Positions 56,133 to 64,000 of a DNA stretch of 64,000 nucleotides are shown here, one piece after another (position 1 is the first letter of the stretch; each line of letters opens with the position of its first letter). The position numbers were made by a program, and so were the translations under genes. The DNA is from Lumbricus terrestris. Taxonomy: Eukaryota; Annelida; Clitellata; Crassiclitellata; Lumbricidae. The stretch is taken from assembly GCA_949752735.1 (NCBI GenBank), contig OX457047.1:4860467-4924466 (forward strand), given 5' to 3'. Below the pieces are notes generated by a model. That model saw nothing but the letters and a program-made list of their open reading frames with translations. It had not been told where the DNA came from and did no database searches.

Positions 56133-56451
56133 CATAGGCGTACGAGGCGGGGGTCCAGAGGGGGCAAATGCCCCCCAAATTTCGGGCAAATGTGTTTTTC
56201 GGGCAAAGAAGGCATGGGCTGTCCAAAAAAATTGGAAATTTTTTTCGGGCAAAACAGGTACGGGAGGATTTTTTCGGGCACAGGAGTAAAAAAGTGAAAC
56301 AAATTGGACGGATGACTAAAAAGGTCATCAGATTTTTCGGACGGGAAAATCTTAAGATTTTTGGGCGGATGACGAAAAAAAAGGTCATCAGATTTTTCGG
56401 GCAAAATGTTTTGCCCTCCCCCCCACTGCCGAAATGTCCCGTACGCCTATG
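56133..56451 (+). mobile_element. hAT-like MITE, 319 bp
   Basis: TIR CATAGGCGTACG at both ends and perfect 8-bp TSD CATCCCGG (56125-56132, 56452-56459). The interior has repeated TTTTCGGGCA words. It splits one minisatellite array. Confidence 0.9.
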
Positions 56452-56454
56452 CAT

Positions 56455-56735
56455 CCCGGAGTTTGTCTCGACTTGAATTTCGGTCTGATTTTAATTTATC
56501 CTGGAGTTTGTCTCGACTTGAATTTCGAACTGATTTTAATTTATCCCGGAGTTGTCTCGACTTGAATTTTGGTCTGATTTGAATTTCCCGGACTTGTCTC
56601 GACTTGAATTTCGGTCTGAATTGAATTTATCCTGGAGTTTGTCTCGACTTGAATTTCGGTCTGATTTTAATTTATCCTGGAGTTGTCCCGACTTGAATAT
56701 AGGTCTGAATTGAAATCATCCCGAAGTTCAATCAA
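56455..56735 (+). repeat. 44-bp minisatellite, site 3
   Basis: About six units up to the LINE 3' tail at 56736. Confidence 0.9.
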
Positions 56736-57013
56736 TCAATCAAATTTTATTGAATCGATTCAGTGTAAACATGCTATTATCACCATGACAAATCTTAGTA
56801 CATGGAATGAACAAAATATAGACAGGAAATATTAGAGGTAAACATTGCACATTCGATAATAGATCATTATAGCAAAGAGAATCGACTCGTGGAGAGAAGA
56901 AGCTGACGCTTATCTAGTCATCCCCACATCATTAGGAACAGCAATAGTAACAAGAAAAGGTAGGAAGAATCGATGGCTATGTCACAGATATAGGTAGGTA
57001 ACTTAATTAGAAT

Positions 57014-57290
57014 CTACATAGAGTCAGCTGTTTTAAGCAAATGTTTTTTAAATGCCGACTTAAAGGAATTAAGAGAATTAATGGAGCGAGTGCTGGGATC
57101 AATTGAGTTCCAAAGTTTGGGGTCTGAGAGTCTGACAGTGTGTTGTTTGGTGTTAGTATTGCATGAAATGTGGTGTATGTTGAAACGTGATCTGGTGTTG
57201 TAGTTGTGAATAGAAGCGTTAGTTATAAAATAGTCCCTAAATAGACTAGGCAATAAATTATGCTGATGACGGTACATAAATGTGAATAGA
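57014..57290 (-). pseudogene. Jockey/CR1 LINE RT, C-terminal end
   Basis: Encodes NYNTRSRFNIHHI, RLSDPKLWNSID and SFKSAFKKHLL, the standard C-terminus. Separated from the RT core by a 75-bp duplication and a MITE. Confidence 0.85.
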
Positions 57291-57356
57291 AGCGTTAGTT
57301 ATAAAATAGTCCCTAAATAGACTAGGCAATAAATTATGCTGATGACGGTACATAAA
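57207..57356 (+). repeat. 75-bp tandem duplication
   Basis: Two apparently identical copies (57207-57281, 57282-57356) starting GTGAATAGAAGCGTTAG, inside the LINE frame. Confidence 0.9.
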
Positions 57357-57371
57357 TACTGCCAGTTGGAG

Positions 57372-57723
57372 CATAGGCGGAGACCTGGGCCGAGAATTGG
57401 GGGGGGGGGGGACGGAAAGACGCGAGATTTTCGTGAAAATTTCTGACGACCGGCGAAATCTAAAAAAAATTTGTTATTTTCGCCGCCAAAAAAAAGTGAT
57501 GACCTGTTTTTTTGGTTTTTTTTAGTCATCCGGCCCAAAATCTCGAGGAAATTTTCTATTTTTTTTAGTCATCCGGCCAAATCTCGTCGAAGAAATTTTC
57601 TATGACCTTTTTTAGTCTTGAGGCTCAACTATTGGGGGGGGGACAAATGCATGGGCCGTCCCCCCAACACTTTCATTGGGGAGACCGTCCCCCCTGTCCC
57701 CCCCCCCTAGGTCTCCGCCCATG
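57372..57723 (+). mobile_element. hAT-like MITE, 352 bp, in LINE
   Basis: TIRs CATAGGCGGAGACCTGGG and, inverted, CATGGGCGGAGACCTAGG. Perfect 8-bp TSD AGTTGGAG (57364-57371, 57724-57731). G-runs at one end, C-runs at the other. Confidence 0.9.
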
Positions 57724-57833
57724 AGTTGGAGTTTAAATAAGTCATAAACCGTTAGCAGGTCGAGATTTTTAAAGAGACCAGCAGAGGCAGCCAAATAGTG
57801 GGAGCCAGAGATAATTCTCACTGCACGTTTCTG

Positions 57834-58826
57834 TTATAGTAATAGAGGTGCAAGGTGAGTTTTGTAACCTCCGGCCCATATAATAGTACCATAGCTAAGA
57901 TAAGGTAAGACAAAGGTATTATAGAGTGTTTTAAGCGTGGAGGGGGGAAGAATATTTTGAAGCCTATTAATTATTCCAATAGACTTAGCAATTTTATTCC
58001 TAGTAAGGGTGATATAGAATTTCCAACTAAGGTGCTCGTCAATGATCAGTCCCAAAAATTTGGTCTGAGATACACGCTTAATAGGGATATTGTTAAGAAT
58101 GATACTTTTTGAAGGTTCGTCGGGGATTTTCTTACCTGTACTAGAGAATATGATATAATTGGATTTTGTAATATTGAGAGATAAGGATTTAGCATTAAAC
58201 CAAGCAGATAAATGAAGTAATTCAAAGTTCATACTATCAAACAGGTCACTTATGTTTTTAGACGATATAAAAACTGTGGTGTCGTCAGCGAATAAATAAA
58301 AGAGGAGCTTATTGGAGCAATTACTTATATCATTAATATAAATTAAAAAGAGCAGAGGGCCAAGGATGGATACTTGGGGAACCCCAAAACATATGGTGGC
58401 CAAATCAGACGTCGCTCCACGATAGGTTACTAGTTGGTGTCTATTGGATAAGTAAGATTTAAACCATTCTAAAACCATTCCTCTAATGCCATAGTGGCGG
58501 AGTTTCTCAATTAAAATATCATGCTTGATGGTATCGAAAGCCTTCGATAAATCCAGGAAAACACCAATAGCTCTATTACGGATGTCAATGGCGTCCGATA
58601 GTTTGTCAATGACTTTAGGGATTGCATGAGTAGTAGAGTGACCTTTTCTAAAGCCAAATTGCTTATCGTATAGGATATTAGTCTTTTCGAGGAAATTAGA
58701 TAATCTAAAATGCATGGCTCTTTCAAGAATTCTTGAAAAACAGGTAAGTTTAGAAATGGGTCTGTAATTAGCCATATCCTGACAATCATTGGGTTTAAAA
58801 ATAGGGGAGATATTAGCAAGTTTCAT
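57834..58826 (-). pseudogene. Jockey/CR1 LINE reverse transcriptase core
   Basis: Motifs in order: ANISPIFKPND, NYRPISKLTCFSRILER, QFGFRKGHST, LDLSKAFDTIKHDIL, GVPQVSILGPLLF (the usual Gly after Gln is Val), YLFADDTTVF (intact FADD) and TKFLGLIIDEHLSW. The frame is open for 330 codons, so the copy is fairly young apart from its insertions. Confidence 0.9.
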
Positions 58827-59089
58827 ACCTTTAGGAACAATGCCAGTGATAAAAGATTGATTAATTAGGTGAGCAATGGGTTTGGAAATGGTAGGCGCAA
58901 GCTTTTTAATAATAGGAACAGGCAGTTCACAACAATCATACGGTTTAGTAACTTTAAGATTAGAGATTATATCGGCAATTTCACAATCATTAATTATCTG
59001 GTGTGATAAACATACAACTAGGGTTGGGAGTTTTTAAGTAAGAGGAATAGTGGGAAGACGTCAGGGGAATATTGGCGGCCATTTTAGGT

Positions 59090-59486
59090 GGTTTGGGTCC
59101 ACTATTCCGAGGGTCCACTATTCCGAAGGTCCACTGTTCCGAACCCTAGTCCTAAACCTAGCCTTAAACCCAACTATGACCCTAACCCTAACTCACCCCA
59201 ACCCTAACCATTACCCTAAACCCAACCCTAACCCACCCCAACCCTAACCATAACCCTAAACCTAACACACACCAAAAATAACCATAACTCTAACCCTAAC
59301 CCTCCCCAACCCTAACCCTAACCACAACCATAAAACTAATCCTAACCCACCCAACCCTAATCCTCCCTAACCCCCCAACCCTAACCCACTGTAACCCTAA
59401 CCACAAGGATAACCAACAAAATATAGCGGATATTCGGAATAGCGGACCTTCGGAATAGTGGACCCTCGGAATAGCGGGCCGTTACC
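59090..59486 (+). mobile_element. 397-bp TIR element with telomere-like core
   Basis: Ends GGTTTGGGTCCACTATTCC and, inverted, GGTAACGGCCCGCTATTCC. Perfect 9-bp TSD ATTTTAGGT (59081-59089, 59487-59495). Nested TATTCCGA-type subrepeats form the arms; the core is CCCTAA-like. 9-bp TSDs are typical of Mutator-like elements. It interrupts the LINE frame right after FASIGPKM. Confidence 0.85.
59144..59400 (+). repeat. CCCTAA-like interstitial repeats
   Basis: Degenerate AACCCTAACCCTA units with ACCC and CCAA variants, entirely within the TIR element, so not a chromosome end. Confidence 0.85.
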
Positions 59487-59496
59487 ATTTTAGGTC

Positions 59497-60740
59497 CTAT
59501 GGAAGCAAAATAGTCATTAAATAGGTTAGCACAAGTGGTAGGATCCTCAATAGCAACACCATTAACAATAAGGGGCAAATTAGCAATGCTCTGACCTTTT
59601 TGCTGAAGTAAGGTTTTAATAATCTTCCAAGTTTCCCTGAGGTTAGTTCTATGTTGCTCAAGGAGATTAGTGTAGTACAATTTTTCGCAGTTGCGTAGAA
59701 TAGTAGTCAATTTGTTTTTATAGTTTTTATATTTGGTCAATGCCTTATCAGTTTTAGTTTCCAGAAATCTTTTGTAAAGTTTATTGTTAGTTTTACAGGA
59801 TTTAAGAAGGGACGGGGACAGCCAAGGTTTCATTTTAGTTTTATATATTCTAGCTTTCCTAGTTATTAAGGGATGACTAGTATTATAGCAGTGAAGTAGT
59901 TTGGTATTCAAGGAGTTGAGGATAAGGTCAGGGTTAGTTAAGTTTAATGTCTCACCCCAGTTCTCTAGGTTAAGGGTAGCTTGGAGGTTAGAGAATGCCA
60001 TCTCACTGTTGGGACGATAGGACACAATTTTGGATTTGCTAGTGGGCTTTAGAGGAAGATCAATAACCACAAAAATAGGAAGATGATCACTTACATCCGA
60101 GAGAAGTAAGCCAGAGCTATCTTTAAAATTAAGGGAGTTAGAGAAGATGTTATCGATCAAGGTGGAGGATACCTTGGTGATCCTAGTAGGTGCATGAATA
60201 AGAGGATGAAAGAGAAAGGAGGACATAACATCTACGGAAATCATTAGTGCGGGGATGAGTACCTAGATTAAGCAAATTGATATTGAAATCACCACATAGG
60301 TAACAGACTTTCTTAGTCTTATTGAGTGTAGCAAGTACGTTTTCCATAGCAAGGTTAAAAAGGTTGAGGTCAGTGTTAGGAGGTCTATATATAGAGGCGA
60401 TAATGAGAGGAGGAACAATAGGACTATTAATCTGCACAAAGATAGTTTCTAGGGTAGAGTCCATAGTGGGTAGAAGGTCGACAGATTTAGCCTGTATACG
60501 GAGTCATCAACAAGCAAAGCCACCCCACCACCTCCCCTCCACAGTCCTAGATTTAATGAAGGTAGTGTACCCAGGATAGACCAGGAGGTTTTCATTATCA
60601 TCCTTAGTCCAAGTTTCAGTGAGAGCAATAACATGGAATTTGTGGTTGATATTACTTAGATATTCCCAAAGGGTAGAATGATTCTTAGAGTAACTTCTAA
60701 TATTAAGATGGAGAATTTTTATGTTATGTTGAAGATTAGA
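59497..60740 (-). pseudogene. Jockey/CR1 LINE endonuclease and linker
   Basis: ALTETWTKDDNE, IASIYRPPN, LCGDFNINLL, DNIFSN and SDVSDHLPIF are endonuclease motifs with an intact SDH. A linker with WLSPSLLKSCKTNNKLYKRF and YKNKLTTILR follows. Frameshifts occur near 60235 and 60500. Confidence 0.85.
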
Positions 60741-60744
60741 TCGA

Positions 60745-60990
60745 GTTTGTCTCGACTTGAATTTCGGTCTGATTTTAATTTATCCTGGAGTTGTCCCGAC
60801 TTGAATTTACGTCAGGATTGAACGGATTCTAGTTGTCTCGGCTTGAATTTAAGTCTGGACTGAATATATCCAAGTTGTCTCGACTTGAAATTGGGTATGA
60901 ATTGAATGTATCCCAGAGTTGTCTCGACTTGAATTTATGTTTGGATTGAATGTATCATGGATTTGTCTCGATTTGAATTTAAGTATAGGT
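60745..60990 (+). repeat. 44-bp minisatellite, site 4
   Basis: Continuation of the array beyond the LINE, five to six units. Confidence 0.9.
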
Positions 60991-60999
60991 TAAATAAGT

Positions 61000-61290
61000 A
61001 ATAAAACTCATAGCTCTTACTAACATTTCTCTCTGATTTTTAAGATCAATATGCCTGTTAATGGAAACTCCATGAGAACCCCCCACACATGTGAAAAAGT
61101 TGAATATGTTAAAATTAGTAGTTGTCGAATAAATTTGCAATTTGTTCAGAGATTTAGTCTAATTTTTGGTCTTACAATTTTATTAAAAATTATGAAAAAT
61201 ATTTATATTGTATTTGTGGGCCCCCTAAAGTGTGGGCCCCTCTTCGGCCCAACATGTTGAACATGCCTTAATCCGGCCCTGCTTATCAGC
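61000..61290. mobile_element. Possible hAT-like element end
   Basis: The right border reads, inverted, CAGGGCCGGATTAAGGCATG (near 61282), a familiar hAT-type TIR. The left end is not identified. Confidence 0.45.
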
Positions 61291-61494
61291 ACTGTAATAG
61301 TGGAGCAATCTTTGTTAAGATGGCATATTAAAATCATAAAATACTACCATTGGCTTACAATAATAACTCAAAGAAAAATTGCCATCATTTTAAATGTAGG
61401 CTATTTATTGAAGCCTTATAGACCACTCTTGTCATCACTGAAATATTAGAGCAACTTAAAATGCTGCCATTGCAAAGTGAAAATTCAACAAATT

Positions 61495-61690
61495 TCTCAT
61501 GGAAGGAGTGCATCCCTCCTCAGACCCTCCCCGGCGCGATGCGCCTCGGCGAACGTCTGCCGGACTTTCGTTTCGCTACTCATTCCCCTTTGATTCTCCC
61601 CACAGGAGGGGGAATAGATTAAACACTGCATTCATGTCTATACGTCACTGCACACATGCATACGCGCGCGCGTACACAAACACACACACG

Positions 61691-61749
<59 letters not shown>

Positions 61750-61835
61750 CTTAGGAGCATAAGGGGTTGGCACCCATAGGAATAAACAAAGCCAGCCAGC
61801 GGGAGTCAACAAAACCGTACGAGCTTCATTACCAA
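61495..61835 (+). mobile_element. Repeat family R, copy 3, with (CA)n
   Basis: CTTTCGTTTCGCTACTCATTC, AGGAGGGGGAATAGATTAAAC, (CA)n at about 61678-61748, AGCTTAGGAGCATAAGGGG. Most complete copy; overlaps 41630-41830 in content. Confidence 0.7.
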
Positions 61836-62079
61836 GGCCGTAGCAACAATGAACGTGGGCCCTCCGAGCGCATGTCCGGGGCGGCGGGCCCCTTACAATG
61901 CAGAAATAAATTGGAATGCGGTATTTATAATTATGCAATAAAGTTGTATAATGGGGTTCATAATTATGAGATTGCTATTTTGCTGCAATGCACAGTATTA
62001 CACACACACGCGCGCGAACACACACACACACACGCACACACATACACACAAGCACGCACACAAACTGATTTTTAAGGTG

Positions 62080-62926
62080 ATGCTGATGATGACAAAATGA
62101 TGATAATGACAATGAAGGTGAAGCTCACGTAAATGAAGATGATGATTATGATGATGAAAGCGACCATCTATTGTATTCTTGTTGCTGCTGTTCATGCTGT
62201 TGTTGTAATTGTTGTTATTTTTTATTGTTGTTGTTATTGTTATTGGTAGCGGTGGTGGTAGTGGTGGTAATGGTGGTGGTGATGGTGTTAGTGATGGCAG
62301 ATGTGGTGGTGACGATAATAACGATGATGATTATGACTATGATTATGACGACGACGACGACAATGATTGTGATGATGATGATAACTATGACGAATGTTAT
62401 GGCGACGTAAAACAGCCATGCCGTTTCAAGGCACATGACGATGACAATGATGATGATGATGATGATGACGGTGTTGTTGTTGCTGTTGCTCATGCCGTTG
62501 CTGTAGTTGTTAAGGCTGTTGTTGCTGTTGTTGTGGCTGTTGTTGCGGGTGGTGATGGTGGTGGTAGTGATGGTGATGGTGGATGAGGTGGTAGTGACGA
62601 TAATGATGACGATATGATGATGATGATTATTATTATTATTATTATTATTATGATGACGACAACTACGACGACGACGACGATGTTGATGTTGATGTTTATG
62701 TTGTAAATGATAACAATAACAATTTAGATGGGCCGTAAAACAACCATTACGTTTCAAGGCGCCTGACGATGACAATGATTATGATGATGATGACGGTGTT
62801 GTTGTTGATGTTGCTCATGCTGTTGCTGTAGTTGTTGTTGTTATGGCTGTTGTTGCTGTTGTTGTTGCTGTTGTTGCCGGTGGTGAATGCAATAATTATG
62901 ATGACGACGACGACGACGACGACGAC

Positions 62927-62982
<56 letters not shown>

Positions 62983-62990
62983 CAACGACA
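62080..62990 (+). repeat. GAT/GAC and GTT tracts with two GGCGCC-type modules
   Basis: Triplet tracts of several registers (GAT, GAC, GTT, GGT) with the modules near 62395 and 62730. Open frames here are compositional. Confidence 0.85.
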
Positions 62991-63418
62991 TCCACACTTA
63001 AGCCCTTCCCTGCTCGGCGTAACGTGCTTTAGCGATTGTCGCGAGATGGTCGTTCGTTGTCTCACGAAGTCTTGGTTTCAAGAGGGGGGTGTAAATTAGG
63101 CACTATTATTGGGAGATGCCCAGAAGTTCTGTGAGGCATCTCTCAGCGTCGCCCTTTCCCCCACCCCGACCCCACAACCGTGTTTCTTTCCTCTGTCTTG
63201 GCCGGTCGAACAGTCCTGTGTTGATAATCAGTGGGAGGTCGCCTAAACGTCATTAGCGTCATACAGAGTCCGTCCACCCGTCTGAAAATCTGCCCAACGT
63301 TGGCTGTTGTTCTCACCGTCTGTATGCATGTCTATCTGTCCGTATAAATGTCTTTCCGTCTGCCCGTCCCTATGTGTGTCTATCTTAGACTATCTAGACG
63401 TCTAGGCTATTTGTTTGT

Positions 63419-63535
63419 TTGTCTGAATGCCTGTATGTTAGGAGGAGAAGGTGGAGGAAGAGGACCAGGAGGAGGAGAATAAGGAGGGGGGAAGAAGGAG
63501 GAGGCGGAGGAGGAAGACAAGTAGGAAAAGCAGAG
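63419..63535 (+). repeat. Purine-rich GGA tract
   Basis: AGGAGGAGAAGG-type sequence; the Arg/Gly-rich frame is not credible. Confidence 0.8.
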
Positions 63536-63794
63536 ACCCAGCTCCACCACCTTCAATTTCTTCCAGAAAATCGTGATTCACTCATATACCCCTCTTTCCA
63601 ATTTCGTGTCTTCAGCTTTCTCCCAACTAAATTCTGGCCAGTTTTAAAGATATTGCACTGATTTGTCCCACTGTTGTGCCGTCTCTGATTACAAACTAAA
63701 ATAATGTTATATTTTCGCGGTTGCGTCAAGAGTAGGTAGACTTAATTCGTCCACAGTGTTAAAATGCAATTTCATAAATGAGTCACATGTGCAC

Positions 63795-63963
63795 ACTGGT
63801 GCGGATAAGTAAGTCAGAAAGAAACCTCTTGCCTAGTCGCATCTGAATTTGCATAATTATGCATGTCACTGCATACGTCCGAATAGGAGCCTTTAGCCGT
63901 AGCAGTTTATAATGACAAGGATGCGCAAAATCAAAATGTCGCAGCAGACGATAGTCTATTATT
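63795..63963 (+). repeat. Segment duplicated from 40008-40197
   Basis: Second copy of the pair described at 40008. Confidence 0.75.
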
Positions 63964-63964
63964 C

Positions 63965-64000
63965 AGTGGCGGCGCTACGCCAGGGCATTACAGGGCAAAT
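63965..64000 (+). mobile_element. hAT-like MITE head, cut by window end
   Basis: CAGTGGCGGCGCTACGCC resembles the TIRs at 50055 and 13126. Confidence 0.5.

Larger units (their letters stand above)
56736..60740 (-). mobile_element. Jockey/CR1-group LINE, 5'-truncated
   Basis: Minus strand: endonuclease, reverse transcriptase, C-terminal region, then a (TTGA)n tail at 56736-56750. Minisatellite units resume at both ends, so it inserted into that array. It begins inside the endonuclease domain (LHLNIRSYSKN at about 60715), lacks ORF1, and is interrupted by the MITEs at 57372 and 59090. Confidence 0.85.

Noticed and set aside
59144..59400. Chromosome end or telomere
   Set aside because: The CCCTAA-like repeats are degenerate and lie inside a TIR element with a 9-bp TSD, with LINE sequence resuming on both sides.

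Overview
The window is eukaryotic nuclear DNA. It carries tRNA-derived SINEs, non-LTR retrotransposon fragments, TIR elements with clean target-site duplications (TSDs), long microsatellites and no operon-like coding. The repeat spectrum suggests a marine invertebrate, but I cannot name a phylum. I found no intact host protein-coding gene. The long open frames are either transposon remnants (44.0-46.7, 50.9-51.2 and 57.0-60.7 kb) or artefacts of tandem repeats without stop codons (33.2-38.9 kb and the GAT/GAC tracts).

Region 1, about 0.5-31 kb, is the notable part. By eye I find about 44 copies, on both strands, of a compact promoter-like pair. One half is a 14-nt element of consensus ACACCNYTTTAACG. 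The other is a TATA box that starts exactly 28 nt after the first A in about 36 copies, and 27 nt after it in about six. This is the layout of a SNAPc-type proximal sequence element (PSE) plus TATA box, as at U6 and other type-3 Pol III small-RNA genes. The copies fall into families (called A-G here) carried on diverged duplicated blocks. Within families, the sequence is conserved up to about 30 nt after the TATA start. It then diverges over about 20-30 nt and becomes conserved again. About 26 of 44 loci have a T exactly 32 nt after the TATA start (60 nt after the PSE start), where transcription would be expected to begin. My working hypothesis is a cluster of individually promoted short non-coding RNAs with private 5' sequences starting with U. 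The closest known analogy is nematode piRNA (21U) loci. This is inference and needs small-RNA data.

Region 1 is also littered with insertions that date the array: two piggyBac-like MITEs with TTAA or near-TTAA sites, tRNA-SINEs, an element with a (TGA)n tail and an 8-bp TSD, a truncated LINE end, a near-perfect 145-bp palindrome, and a tandem array of about 180-bp units derived from one array unit.

Region 2, 31-39 kb, starts with a LINE C-terminal fragment with an (AAT)n tail. It continues as a 64-bp satellite (33.2-38.9 kb) with a 955-bp higher-order repeat. Region 3, 39-64 kb, is a mosaic: a dead RTE-type LINE, a DD37D mariner-like element with long TIRs, and a jockey/CR1-type LINE inserted in a 44-bp minisatellite and itself hit by two MITEs. 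It also contains hAT-like MITEs and many (GAT)n tracts, several of which grow from the same short repeat end.

All counts and alignments were made by eye and should be recomputed.
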